This document shows, in pieces, positions 1 to 8,172 of a DNA stretch of 64,000 nt. Source of the stretch: Kitasatospora acidiphila. Its GTDB lineage: Bacteria; Actinomycetota; Actinomycetes; Streptomycetales; Streptomycetaceae. The position numbers were made by a program, and so were the translations under genes. Location: NCBI RefSeq assembly GCF_006636205.1, contig NZ_VIGB01000003.1, positions 620,001 to 684,000 of the forward strand, written 5' to 3'. The notes beneath the pieces are model-generated. The model saw nothing but the letters and a program-made list of their open reading frames with translations, was not told where the DNA came from and did no database searches. Numbering within the stretch: the stretch's first letter is position 1; each line of letters opens with the position of its first letter.

Positions 1-1
1 A

Positions 2-1741
2 CGCCTCAGCCATGTCTACGGGCCGACCGAGAACACCACCTTCACCACGGGCCACCTGGTGCGGACGGCGGACCTGGCGGGTGCGGGCGGCGTCCCGATC
101 GGCGGCCCGATCGCCGAGACCCGGGTGTTCGTGCTGGACAGGTCGCTGAACCCGGTGCCGGCCGGAGCGGTCGGGGAGCTGTACGTGGCCGGCGCGGGTC
201 TGGCACGCGGGTACGCGGGGCGCCCCGCCCTGACGGCCGAACGATTCGTGGCCTGCCCGTTCGCAGTGGCGGACCGGATGTACCGCACGGGTGACCTGGT
301 GCGCTGGACCGCGGACGGAGAGCTGGTGTTCGTCGTGCGCGGGGACGACCAGGTGAAGATCCGCGGGTTCCGGGTCGAGCCCGGCGAGGTCCAGGCGGTT
401 CTGGCCGAGCATCCGGCGCTGGCCCAGGTCGCGGTGATCGCCCGCGAGGGCGCCCCCGGCGGCAAGCACCTGGTCGGGTACGTCGTCCCGGCGGCCGGGG
501 TGCAGGCACCGGCCGGGAACGCGGGCGACCTGGCCGGCGCCGTTCGCGCCTTCGCGGCCGAACGGCTGCCCGGCCATCTGGTCCCGGCGGCCGTGGTGGT
601 GCTCGACGCACTGCCGCTGACGGTCAACGGGAAGGTGGACCGCCGGGCGCTCCCCGCGCCGGAGTACGGCGTCACGGCCGAGCCGCCGACCGAGCAGGGG
701 CCGGTGGGCGCGCTCGCGACCGGCATCTGCGAGGCCTTCGCCGAGGTGCTGGGGCTTCCCGCCGTCGGCCTCGACGACGACTTCTTCGCGCTGGGCGGCC
801 ACTCGCTGCTGGCGATGTCACTGGTGGAGCGGCTGCGCCTGCGCGGCGTCTCGGTCTCGGTACGCGACGTGGTCGCGGCCCCGACGGTGTCCCGGCTGAT
901 GCGGTCCCTGGGCCGGCCGGCCATCGCCGACGCACTCGCGGTGCTCCTGCCGATCCGGACCTCCGGAAGTCGGCCGCCGTTCTTCTTCGTCCACCCGGGA
1001 GGAGGCCTGAGCTGGTCCTATGCACCGCTGGCCCGGCACATTCCGCAGGAGCATCCGCTCTACGGCTTGCAGGCCCGCGGGCTCGACGGCGCATCGGGGC
1101 TCGCGCCCTCGCTCCGCGCGATGGCCGCGGACTACCTCGCGCAGGTCCGCGCCGTCCAGCCGACCGGTCCCTACCACCTGATCGGCTGGTCGTACGGCGG
1201 GATGGTCGCCCACGAGATGGCGGTGCAGGCGAGGGCGGCGGGTGAAGAGGTGGCGGCGCTGGTCATCCTGGACGCCTACCCCGCACCCGCCGCGCAGTCC
1301 GCCGACCGCGGCGGGAACGCCCCGGGCGGTCGGGCCGATCAGGTCGAGCAGGCTGCCGAGATCGACCGGGCGAAAGCCGAGGCCCGCGAGCGCCTCGCCG
1401 GCGTCGTCGGGGACCTCACCGACTCGGAGCTCGCCGCTGTCGCCCAGGTGGTCGTCAACCACCTCCACCTGCCCGCAGAACACGAGTTCGGCCGGGTCGA
1501 CTGCGATGCCCTGGTCATCGTGGCCGAGCACGATCCGCGTGCCGACGAGGCGGATCCGCAGGCATGGCGGCCGCACATCACCGGAACGATCACCGCGGCC
1601 GGCCTGCCCTGCGATCACGACGCGATGCTGCGGCCCGAGATGCTGGAGCCCCTGTGGAGCACCATCGCGCAGTGGCTGACACGATCCCCCGGTGACCCGC
1701 ACACCCGGTCACCTCGCGGGCGCGGCGGCAGCGACAGCTGA
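2..1741 (+). CDS. NRPS, C-terminal A-PCP-TE part (partial at left edge)
   Basis: This is the end of a nonribosomal peptide synthetase gene that begins outside the window; the frame is open from base 2. Counted from the edge, residues 1-230 are the second half of an adenylation domain: YGPTEN is right at the edge, then YRTGDLV near 94, KIRGF near 119 and NGKVDRR near 209. A carrier domain follows, with LGGHSLL near 265. A type I thioesterase occupies about 310-570, with the nucleophile motif GWSYGG near 397 and a late His in CDHDAML. It therefore encodes a last module that activates one residue and releases the product. The substrate cannot be predicted because the specificity region is cut off. 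It lies on the strand opposite the large NRPS operon and over 20 kb away, so it probably belongs to another cluster extending to the left. Confidence 0.95.
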   Translation, partial: RLSHVYGPTENTTFTTGHLVRTADLAGAGGVPIGGPIAETRVFVLDRSLNPVPAGAVGELYVAGAGLARGYAGRPALTAERFVACPFAVADRMYRTGDLVRWTADGELVFVVRGDDQVKIRGFRVEPGEVQAVLAEHPALAQVAVIAREGAPGGKHLVGYVVPAAGVQAPAGNAGDLAGAVRAFAAERLPGHLVPAAVVVLDALPLTVNGKVDRRALPAPEYGVTAEPPTEQGPVGALATGICEAFAEVLGLPAVGLDDDFFALGGHSLLAMSLVERLRLRGVSVSVRDVVAAPTVSRLMRSLGRPAIADALAVLLPIRTSGSRPPFFFVHPGGGLSWSYAPLARHIPQEHPLYGLQARGLDGASGLAPSLRAMAADYLAQVRAVQPTGPYHLIGWSYGGMVAHEMAVQARAAGEEVAALVILDAYPAPAAQSADRGGNAPGGRADQVEQAAEIDRAKAEARERLAGVVGDLTDSELAAVAQVVVNHLHLPAEHEFGRVDCDALVIVAEHDPRADEADPQAWRPHITGTITAAGLPCDHDAMLRPEMLEPLWSTIAQWLTRSPGDPHTRSPRGRGGSDS

Positions 1742-1924
1742 GCACCGTGTGCCGAGGGTGCGTGCGTGGGCCTGGCCCAGGTCCACGAGCCCCCTACCGT
1801 GGCGTCCTGGGCCCGACGGCCCAGGACGCCACCGGCTGAGCGCGTGGACCTTGAGGTCATGACGCACGACGACGCGAACGTGTGCGCGGTAGGAACGAGG
1901 ACCGTCGGGCAGGTTGACTCTGTT

Positions 1925-2368
1925 TCAGGACTCGGAAGGTCGGACGACGACGACCGGGCAGTGGGCGTGCTGGACGCAGCTGTGGCTGGTGGAGCCGAGC
2001 CGGGTGTCGGGAAGGCCGCCATGACCGTGGCTGCCGACAACGAGCAGGTCCGCACTGCTTGACCGTTCCACCAGCACCTCGGCGGCCTTGCCGGGCAAGG
2101 CGCTCTGGCGCACCTGCACCGGGGGCGCGTCCTGGAGGGCGTCGGCCACGGTCGCGGCGAGCGTCTTCCTGGCGGTCGCGTCCTGGTGGGGGTCCTTCGC
2201 GTGCAGCATCCAGTCGTACACGGTCGTGGGGTGCCAGCAGGCTATTGCGTCCACGGCGGCGCCGGTGAGATCCGCCTGGCGGATCGCCCATCGCAGGGCC
2301 TGGTTCGATGAGGGGGAACCGTCGACGCCGACTACGATCCGGCGTTCTGGACTAGTCTGCTCGTTCAT
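1925..2368 (-). CDS. Universal stress protein (UspA family), 147 aa
   Basis: This is a single-domain universal stress protein of the usual length. The N-terminus has the beta1 motif IVVGVDGSPSS. The C-terminal nucleotide-binding signature reads VGSHGHGG, followed by LGSTS, as in ATP-binding members. The start at MNEQT was chosen because the Usp fold begins immediately after it and a GGTGGGA ribosome-binding site precedes it; the frame stays open far upstream but does not look like protein. It is a monocistronic gene facing the NRPS end and divergent from the PAS-phosphatase gene. The family gives general stress or dormancy tolerance in the cytoplasm; the exact role is not visible here. Confidence 0.9.
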   Translation of the reverse strand: MNEQTSPERRIVVGVDGSPSSNQALRWAIRQADLTGAAVDAIACWHPTTVYDWMLHAKDPHQDATARKTLAATVADALQDAPPVQVRQSALPGKAAEVLVERSSSADLLVVGSHGHGGLPDTRLGSTSHSCVQHAHCPVVVVRPSES

Positions 2369-2614
2369 TCTGTCCCACCAGCCTTCAGCACCCATGGCTC
2401 CCGCTGCCGGCCGCCAACCGGCCGGCACGGACCGAACCGGGCCATCTACCCGTTGCTTCCAGTATCCGGCGGCCGCGCAGCAGTCCCCAGTCGATCCTGC
2501 GTCCCGGCGACTGCCTCGTTCGAGCGGCAGCGCGCCGGGCCGACTTGCACCAGGGGCCGCCAGGGGCCGGGCGTGCGACGGTGGAGGCGTGGAACGCGAG
2601 GACTGGGTGTGGAC

Positions 2615-3841
2615 ATGAGCGAACCGGCTATCGACTACCGGGCGGTGCTCCAGGCGCTGCCGGGAATGGTGGCGCTGCTGACGCCGGAGCTGGTGTACGT
2701 GGATGCCAATGCGGACTACATGCGCAACTCCGGCCGTACCCGCGAGGACTTGGTCGGCCGCTATCTCTTCGACGTGTTCCCGAACAACCCGAACGATCCC
2801 GCCGCCACGGGAGCCGGCAATCTCGAGGCGTCCCTGCGCCGGGTCATCGCCACTGGGGAGCGCGACACGATGGCGTTGCAGCGCTACGACGTGGAGTCGC
2901 TGCAACGCCCGGGCAGATGGGAGCAGCGGTACTGGAGTCCGATCAACGCTCCGGTGCTGGACGCCGAGGGCCGGGTCGTGCTGCTGGTTCACCGGGTGGA
3001 GGAGGTCACCGAGCTGATCCGCGCCCGCGGCCGGGCGGCTGGGGATCGGGCCCGGGTGCTGGAGGCGGAGCTGTACACCCGCTCCCGGGAGCTGCAGGAG
3101 GTGAATGAGCGGCTACGGCAGGCCCACGCCCGCGAACGGGAGGTCGCCCTCGCGCTCCAGGACGCGATGCTGCCCGTCCCCCACCTGGCCGATCACCACC
3201 AGACCGCGGTGCGCTACCAGCCGGCCGTCGGCGCACTGAACGTGTGCGGGGACTGGTACGACCTCGTCGAGCTGCCCGGCGAGCGACTGGCGGTGGCCGT
3301 GGGCGATGTCGTGGGCCACGGTCTGGCCGCCGCCGGCGTCATGGGCCAGCTGCGCAGCGCGCTCAGCGCCGCCTCCCGGGTCTCGGCCGGACCTGCCCAG
3401 GCCCTGGAGGCGCTGGGCCTGTACGCCCGATCGGTCAACGGCGCCGAGTCGACCACCGCGGTGTCCGTGCACATCGACTGGCCCGCCCTCTCCCTCACCT
3501 ACAGCAGCGCCGGCCATCCCCCACCGGCTTTGCTGCGCGAGGGTGGCGCGGTGGCGTTTCTGGACCGGGCCACCGACCCACCTCTGGGCGCCCGGCCCGA
3601 GCACGGGTCGCGGCCCCAGGTACGGCAGGAATTCGCCGGCGGGGACACCCTCGTTCTCTACACCGACGGTCTGATCGAACGCCGTGGTGAAGACATCGAT
3701 GTCGGCCTGGGCCGCCTCGCCCGCTCCCTGGCCACCCACCGCGCGCTCGCACCCGAGCGGCTGGCCGACGCGCTCCTGCACGACCTGCTCCCCGTCGCCG
3801 GCGCCACCGACGACACCGCCTTGGTCGTCATTCGCCTGTAG
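2615..3841 (+). CDS. PAS domain plus SpoIIE-type (PP2C) serine phosphatase, 408 aa
   Basis: This is a cytoplasmic signalling phosphatase. Residues about 5-125 form a PAS-like sensor (LPGMVALLTPELVYVDAN, then GRYLFDVFP). A charged helical linker covers about 145-185. The rest is a SpoIIE/RsbU-type PP2C phosphatase domain, with metal-site segments near CGDWYD and VAVGDVVGHG and the late Asp of GATDDTALVV. Homologues dephosphorylate anti-sigma-factor antagonists in partner-switching pathways. No membrane segment or HATPase kinase domain is present, and no antagonist or anti-sigma gene lies next to it, so its partner is unknown. The ATG at 2615 was chosen where PAS homology starts; an in-frame GTG lies two codons upstream. 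It stands alone between the stress protein and the CMD pair. Confidence 0.88.
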   Translation: MSEPAIDYRAVLQALPGMVALLTPELVYVDANADYMRNSGRTREDLVGRYLFDVFPNNPNDPAATGAGNLEASLRRVIATGERDTMALQRYDVESLQRPGRWEQRYWSPINAPVLDAEGRVVLLVHRVEEVTELIRARGRAAGDRARVLEAELYTRSRELQEVNERLRQAHAREREVALALQDAMLPVPHLADHHQTAVRYQPAVGALNVCGDWYDLVELPGERLAVAVGDVVGHGLAAAGVMGQLRSALSAASRVSAGPAQALEALGLYARSVNGAESTTAVSVHIDWPALSLTYSSAGHPPPALLREGGAVAFLDRATDPPLGARPEHGSRPQVRQEFAGGDTLVLYTDGLIERRGEDIDVGLGRLARSLATHRALAPERLADALLHDLLPVAGATDDTALVVIRL

Positions 3842-3917
3842 CCGGTCCTGAGCGGCCAGTGACCGCCAGGCGACCGCGGCCGGCCAGGGCGACGAGCAGT
3901 CCGACCTGCGGGACGGC

Positions 3918-4097
3918 TCAGCCCAGGAACCGGACCAGGTCGATCAGCCCGTCCCGCACCCGGTACCCCACCGACACCCGGATCGGCTGCTCGGCCACCC
4001 CGTGGGCGATCTCGTGGTCGACGACCCAGTCGCCCGTCAGGTCGTCTGCGTTGTGAGCGGTCAGCCGGCGGTCCACCACCGCGGTCTTCTCGTTCAT
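3918..4097 (-). CDS. Shortened NTF2/SnoaL-like protein, 59 aa
   Basis: This small ORF starts at an ATG that overlaps the TGA of the upstream CMD gene (ATGA), so it is almost certainly translationally coupled. Its first 19 residues (VVDRRLTAHNADD) resemble the start of a SnoaL/steroid-isomerase-like fold. The remainder (DWVVDHEIAHG, then YRVRDGLIDLVRFL) resembles the last strands of that fold. Family members usually have 110-150 residues, so the middle appears deleted in frame. It may be a degraded but still translated remnant, or a minimal partner of the CMD protein. No catalytic assignment is possible. Confidence 0.6.
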   Translation of the reverse strand: MNEKTAVVDRRLTAHNADDLTGDWVVDHEIAHGVAEQPIRVSVGYRVRDGLIDLVRFLG

Positions 4098-4534
4098 GCC
4101 GGGCTCGCCGCCCCTTCCGCTTCGACGGGCAGCAGCCCGCGCTCGCCGAAGACCTTCTTCGCCACGAACGTCGCGTTCAGGGCCTTGGGGAAGCCGCAGT
4201 ACACCGCCGAGTGCAGCAGGGCCTCGACGATCTCCGTCGGCTTCAGCCCCACATTGAGCGCCGCGTTGACGTGCACCTCCAGCTGGGGCTCGCACCCGCC
4301 GAGCGCCGTCAGCATGCCCAGCGTGACCAACTGGCGGTCCCGCGGCGCCAGGCCCGGTCGGCTGTAGATCTCCCCGAAGCCCCACGCCACCACCTGGTGG
4401 CCCAGCTCCGGCGAGATGTCCGCGAGCGAGCCGATGACCTTCTCACCGGCCTCGCCGTCCACCGCACCGAGCACCCTCGAACCCCGCTCGAAGCGGTCCT
4501 GGCGGGTCTCCGCTCCCATGTCACCGACGGTCAT
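4094..4534 (-). CDS. Carboxymuconolactone decarboxylase (CMD) family protein, 146 aa
   Basis: This is a PcaC/CMD-fold protein, about the length of gamma-carboxymuconolactone decarboxylases. Recognisable segments are GFGEIYSRPGL, RDRQLVTLGMLTALGGCEPQL and the helix NVGLKPTEIVEAL. The CXXC pair of AhpD-type members is absent (a single Cys in GGCEPQL, another in VYCGFP), so peroxidase activity is unlikely and a decarboxylase-like or uncharacterised role fits better. A GGAACGGAG-type ribosome-binding site precedes the ATG at 4534. The gene overlaps the shortened NTF2-like gene downstream. A palindromic operator-like site lies in its candidate promoter. Confidence 0.85.
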   Translation of the reverse strand: MTVGDMGAETRQDRFERGSRVLGAVDGEAGEKVIGSLADISPELGHQVVAWGFGEIYSRPGLAPRDRQLVTLGMLTALGGCEPQLEVHVNAALNVGLKPTEIVEALLHSAVYCGFPKALNATFVAKKVFGERGLLPVEAEGAASPA

Positions 4535-4636
4535 TCCGTACTCCGTTCCATCTGCTCGATCGAGACGCGCTCCGACGCCGCGTCAGATCCCCGACGCATC
4601 CGCCGGCGACCGGGCAACTCCTGCCCGGTCCAAGAT

Positions 4637-4667
4637 CACCATAGGAGTTGGAGCGCACTCTAAGACA
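4637..4667 (-). promoter_or_regulatory. Candidate promoter with TetR-like palindromic operator before the CMD operon
   Basis: On the minus strand a TTGTCT (4667-4662) and a TATGGT (4642-4637) are 19 bases apart. The spacer holds the 16-bp near-palindrome TTAGAGTGCGCTCCAA (4662-4647). This form, TTAGAGTGC-GC-type dyads, is common at operators of TetR-family repressors. No tetR gene lies next to it. The assignment is inference from sequence symmetry. Confidence 0.45.
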
Positions 4668-4924
4668 AGCCAGCGCGACTACGGCCGACCTGGCAGCTCG
4701 GTGACCGCTTGGTCCGGCGAACGCGCAGTCGCCTGGAATGCCGCCGGGCGAACACTCCTCGACCGCCGCGCGTCCTGTCCGGTCCGAAGCCGTGGGCGGC
4801 GCCGCATCAGGCCCGCTGACGGGAACTCAACTCGGTTGGTCCGGCGGCTCGATGGCGCGGGTCATCGTGAGGAGAACTCGGGTGAGCCGCGACCGTGCGG
4901 GACCGCTGCGAGTACGGTGGCCGC

Positions 4925-5806
4925 ATGACGCTACTTGCCGCTGGTAGGCACTGCCACAACGTCCTCAACCCGCTGCACTCGGTGATCTACTTCGCACCGG
5001 AGGCCGAGGCGGAGTTCACCGCGCTGGGCCTGGCCCCGGGCGCGATGAGCTATTTCGCCGGACGGGCGGCCGCGATGGGCCGGGTCGGGCCCGGAGTGGT
5101 CGCGGCCACCTTCTACAACTACAACAAGGCGCTGATCTCCCGTCACGTCCCCGCACTCTGGCAGATCGCCGCTCCCGAAGACGTGCTGGCGGCCAGGCTG
5201 CGCGCCGTGGTGGCGGCCCAACAGCGAATCCTGGGCGCGGAGTTGCTGGCGTCGGCGGAGCTGGCCGAGGCAGCCGAGCTGGCGCTGCGGGCCGCCGAGG
5301 GGTGCACCGCTCCGGGGCGGCCGCTGTACGCGGCGCACGCGGAGCAGCCGGTGCCCGATGAGCCTGCCCCGGCGCTGTGGCACGCGGCCACCCTGCTGCG
5401 CGAGCACCGGGGCGACGGGCATCTGGCCGCGCTGCTGGACGCCGAGCTGGACGGGCTGGAGGCGCTGATCAGCCACACTGCCACCGGGAAGGGATTCCTG
5501 CCCGAGGCGGCGCGGGCCACCCGCGGCTGGAGCGAGGACGAGTGGGCCGACGGCGAAGAGCGGCTGCGCTCCCGCGGGCTGCTGGACGGCGCGGGCCGGC
5601 TGACCGAGGCCGGCGAGCGGCTGCGCCGGCAGATCGAGGATCGCACCGACCGCCTGGCCGTGTCCCCTTACCGTGCCCTCGGCGAGGACGGCGTGGCCCG
5701 GCTTACCGAGCTCGCGGGCAAGCTGACGGCGGTGAGCCTGGCCAACGGGGCCTTCCCGGCGGGCGTCTTCGCCGCCGGCGCCGGGCGCGCAAGGGCAACG
5801 GAGTGA
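4925..5806 (+). CDS. SCO6745-like hypothetical protein, 293 aa
   Basis: This is a conserved actinobacterial protein of unknown function resembling the SCO6745 family. It is largely helical and Ala/Leu/Glu-rich. The N-terminal segment HNVLNPLHSVIYFAPEAEAEF and FYNYNKALISRHVPALW are typical of the family. The C-terminal third (GWSEDEWADGEERLRSRGLL, then GRLTEAGERLRRQIE) looks like a winged-helix/MarR-like region, suggesting DNA or ligand binding. The ATG at 4925 was chosen where the conserved sequence begins; an in-frame ATG ten codons earlier has no support. It stands alone. Confidence 0.75.
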   Translation: MTLLAAGRHCHNVLNPLHSVIYFAPEAEAEFTALGLAPGAMSYFAGRAAAMGRVGPGVVAATFYNYNKALISRHVPALWQIAAPEDVLAARLRAVVAAQQRILGAELLASAELAEAAELALRAAEGCTAPGRPLYAAHAEQPVPDEPAPALWHAATLLREHRGDGHLAALLDAELDGLEALISHTATGKGFLPEAARATRGWSEDEWADGEERLRSRGLLDGAGRLTEAGERLRRQIEDRTDRLAVSPYRALGEDGVARLTELAGKLTAVSLANGAFPAGVFAAGAGRARATE

Positions 5807-5823
5807 CTGTGCACGGAGGTTGA

Positions 5824-6063
5824 CGAGTCACGCCACCGGTCCTCACCACGATGAACGTCGACCTGTGGGTCAACGGCCAGGGCCTCCCGGTCCGCATGCA
5901 CGAGTCCACGCCGTCGACGGCCACCGCGCAGTTCGACGTGACGGCCGACTACTCCGACTACGGCACCACCCCGGTCACCGTCACCGCGCCGCCGGCCGGC
6001 GACACCACCGACCTCAGCGGCATGCTGAAGGGTGCCGCCGGCTCCGTCGGCGGCACCAGCTGA
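5824..6063 (+). pseudogene. C-terminal remnant of a Streptomyces lipoprotein (LppX/LprG-like fold)
   Basis: The open frame after the TGA at 5821 encodes about 79 residues containing NVDLWVNGQGLPVRMH, FDVTADYSDYG and VTVTAPPAGDTTDL. These are the closing strands seen in long streptomycete lipoproteins of about 250 residues. No signal peptide, lipobox or N-terminal two thirds is present, and the sequence upstream is unrelated. There is no good ribosome-binding site before the ATG at 5851. I read it as the 3' end of a deleted gene. Confidence 0.6.
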
Positions 6064-6092
6064 CAACAGGTCGGGTGACCAGGCATGAAAGG

Positions 6093-6147
6093 GGGGCCTC
6101 CCGCATAGCTCGTGGGTGTCGAATCCAACCGAGTAACAGGAGGCCCC
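6093..6147 (+). promoter_or_regulatory. Stem-loop that would sequester a Shine-Dalgarno sequence
   Basis: GGGGCCTCC at 6093-6101 pairs perfectly with GGAGGCCCC at 6139-6147 across a 37-base loop. The right arm contains the AGGAGG ribosome-binding site of the small ORF starting at 6150, so the fold would block its translation. Such leaders are seen before regulated small ORFs and in mobile-element leaders. The role here is not known. Confidence 0.45.
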
Positions 6148-6149
6148 TG

Positions 6150-6263
6150 ATGCTGAAGCCTTCCGTGTCAGTATCCGTTTCGTCCAACTCGGCTTCCCTG
6201 ACGTGTGATTGCCTCGCTCATCGGTCCGGGAACGGCGCATCGTCCCGTCCTGACCGCACCTGA
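6150..6263 (+). CDS. Possible 37-aa small ORF with strong ribosome-binding site
   Basis: An ATG at 6150 follows a near-perfect AGGAGG three bases outside optimal distance. The ORF encodes a short Ser-rich peptide (MLKPSVSVSVSSNSAS, then TCDC). It has no recognisable domain and may be a leader peptide or the broken start of a lost gene. The rest of 6264-6450 shows nothing recognisable. Confidence 0.25.
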   Translation: MLKPSVSVSVSSNSASLTCDCLAHRSGNGASSRPDRT

Positions 6264-6457
6264 CGACGACCTGACGCCCCGCCACCTCGGCCTCCGCCAC
6301 CGCCACCGCCAAGGCCGTGCTGCTCAGGCCCGCCGGTTACGGGTTCACAGCAGGGCCGCACAGGTGCTGCCGCCTCCCTTGACGGGCCTGCATAACACGG
6401 TGTGATGGGGTGCTGGGATCTTCTGGGCAGCCCCTCGGTCGGCCACTCTTCTCTCAC

Positions 6458-6478
6458 GCATGAAATGTCACATCATGC
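6458..6478. promoter_or_regulatory. Palindromic operator-like site before the peptide transporter operon
   Basis: A 21-bp dyad has GCATGA and TCATGC arms around a core ATGTCACAT. It is clearly AT-richer than its surroundings and sits 11 bases before the GTG start of the binding-protein gene, overlapping its leader. A repressor of the peptide-uptake operon could bind here. The only evidence is symmetry and position. Confidence 0.45.
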
Positions 6479-6489
6479 ATGGAGGAGAC

Positions 6490-8172
6490 GTGAGACAACG
6501 AAGAGTCGGGCTGGCCCTCGGCACCGCCCTGGGGCTGCTGTCGGCGGCCGGTTGTACGGGCGGTGGCGCCGGCGCCACCGTGACGGGCGCGGCAGCGGTG
6601 AAGGGCGGCACGCTGCATGTGCTGTCCACACTCGACCTGGAGCACCTTGACCCGGCACGCAACTACGTCACGTCCTCGCAGGACGTGAGCCGGCTGGTCT
6701 ACCGGACGCTGACCACCTTCGCCGCCGCACCGGGCCAGGCCGGCGGGAAGATCGTGCCGGATCTGGCCACCGACACCGGTCGGCCCAGCGACGGCGCGAA
6801 GACCTGGACCTTCACCCTCAAGCAGGGGGTGAAGTTCGAGGACGGCCGCCCGATCACCAGCAAGGACGTCAAGTACGGTGTGGAGCGGACCTTTGCCGCC
6901 GAGCTGCCCGAGGGTCCGCCGTACGCCCGAACGTGGCTGGCCGGCGGCGAGTCGTACAAGGGGCCCTACAAGGATCCCGCCGGGCTGGCCTCGATCGAGA
7001 CCCCGGACAGCAGCACCGTCGTCTTCCATCTCAACCGCCCGGTGGCCGACTTCGGCTCGGCGGCGTCGCTGCCGATGTTCGCGCCGGTGCCGCAGGACAA
7101 GGACACCGGCGTCAACTACGACTCCAGGCCGTTCTCCTCCGGCCCGTACAAGATCGACAGCTTCGAGCCGAAGAAGCAGCTCACCCTGGTCCGCAACACC
7201 AGCTGGGACCCGGCGACCGACACCGTCCGCAAGGGCCTGCCCGACAAGGTCGTCATCGACCTGGGCCTGGACGCGGCGGTGGTCGACCAGCGGCTGATCG
7301 CCGGGCAGGGAGAGGACGCCAACGCGGTCGCGCTGGAGCCGATCGGTCCCGCTTCGGTCGGGCGGGTGCTGAACGATCCGCAGTTGAAGAGCCGGCTGGT
7401 CACCGGCGACTCGATCAACACCCGCTACCTGAGCATCAACACCAAGCACAAGCCGCTCGACGACGTCCGGGTGCGCCAGGCCATCGCGTACGCGCTGGAC
7501 AAGGACGCCCTGCGCACCACTCGCGGCGGTCCGATCGCCGGCGACCTGGCGACCAGCCTGCTGCCGCCGTCCCTCGGCTACCAGGCCGAGGACCCCTATC
7601 CGAGCAAGGACGGCAAGGGTGATCCGGACAGGGCCAAGGCGCTGCTCGCCGAGGCGGGCCGCGCTTCCGGCCTCACCCTGACCCTCGACGCCCCGGCCTC
7701 GACCGCCGGCAAGGCGCAGGCCGAGGCGGTTCAGGCCTCGCTCGGCCGGGCCGGCATCACCGTGAAGATCAACGAGATCAGCACCTCGGCCTTCTACAGC
7801 ACGGTCGGCAACACCTCCCAGGAGCACGACCTGGTGATCGCCGGCTGGTCCCCGGACTGGCCCGGCGCGTCGACGTACCTGCCGATCGTGTTCGACGGCC
7901 GTCTGATCACCGGTCAGGGCAACAACAACTACTCGCAGTACGACTCTCCGGCCGTGGACGCGCAGATCGACAGGATCGCCGCGATGGGCGACCCGGCGGC
8001 GGCCCAGGCGGCGTACGGGCAGCTCGCCCAGCAGATCATGCAGGACGCTCCGGTGGTGCCGTTCCTGTGGGACAAGGCGCCGATCCTCGTCGGTCCGAAC
8101 GTCGCCGGAGCGTACGGGCACATCGCCTACGTCGGCCGACTCGACCTGGTCTCCCTGGGGTTGCGCAAGTGA
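6490..8172 (+). CDS. Oligopeptide/dipeptide ABC transporter substrate-binding lipoprotein (SBP family 5), 560 aa
   Basis: This is an extracytoplasmic solute-binding protein of the DppA/OppA family with normal length. It has a lipoprotein signal with lipobox LSAAGC (lipidated Cys about residue 22 from the GTG start). The family-5 signatures include FTLKQGVKFEDGRPITSKDVKYGVERTF-type sequence early, VRQAIAYALDKDALR in the middle and AGWSPDWPGASTYL near the end. The GTG at 6490 was chosen because GGAGGAG lies just upstream and the signal peptide starts there; an ATG ten codons earlier would put six extra residues inside the palindrome. It is the first gene of a five-gene transporter operon, and its stop overlaps the next start. 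It delivers peptides to the permease pair. Confidence 0.95.
   Translation: MRQRRVGLALGTALGLLSAAGCTGGGAGATVTGAAAVKGGTLHVLSTLDLEHLDPARNYVTSSQDVSRLVYRTLTTFAAAPGQAGGKIVPDLATDTGRPSDGAKTWTFTLKQGVKFEDGRPITSKDVKYGVERTFAAELPEGPPYARTWLAGGESYKGPYKDPAGLASIETPDSSTVVFHLNRPVADFGSAASLPMFAPVPQDKDTGVNYDSRPFSSGPYKIDSFEPKKQLTLVRNTSWDPATDTVRKGLPDKVVIDLGLDAAVVDQRLIAGQGEDANAVALEPIGPASVGRVLNDPQLKSRLVTGDSINTRYLSINTKHKPLDDVRVRQAIAYALDKDALRTTRGGPIAGDLATSLLPPSLGYQAEDPYPSKDGKGDPDRAKALLAEAGRASGLTLTLDAPASTAGKAQAEAVQASLGRAGITVKINEISTSAFYSTVGNTSQEHDLVIAGWSPDWPGASTYLPIVFDGRLITGQGNNNYSQYDSPAVDAQIDRIAAMGDPAAAQAAYGQLAQQIMQDAPVVPFLWDKAPILVGPNVAGAYGHIAYVGRLDLVSLGLRK

Noticed and set aside
2..1741. This A-PCP-TE as the missing release module of the 24.7-46 kb operon
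   Set aside because: It is on the opposite strand, over 20 kb away, and separated by housekeeping-like operons; a fused release domain is already present in the operon.
6105..6140. tRNA gene (TCGAATCC looks like a T-loop)
   Set aside because: No matching T stem, acceptor stem or anticodon arm can be formed in the flanking 80 bases.
6150..6263. Ser/Thr/Cys-containing peptide as a lanthipeptide precursor for the LanB-like protein
   Set aside because: It is 36 kb away, has no leader-like sequence, and its tail (HRSGNGASSRPDRT) is not core-like.
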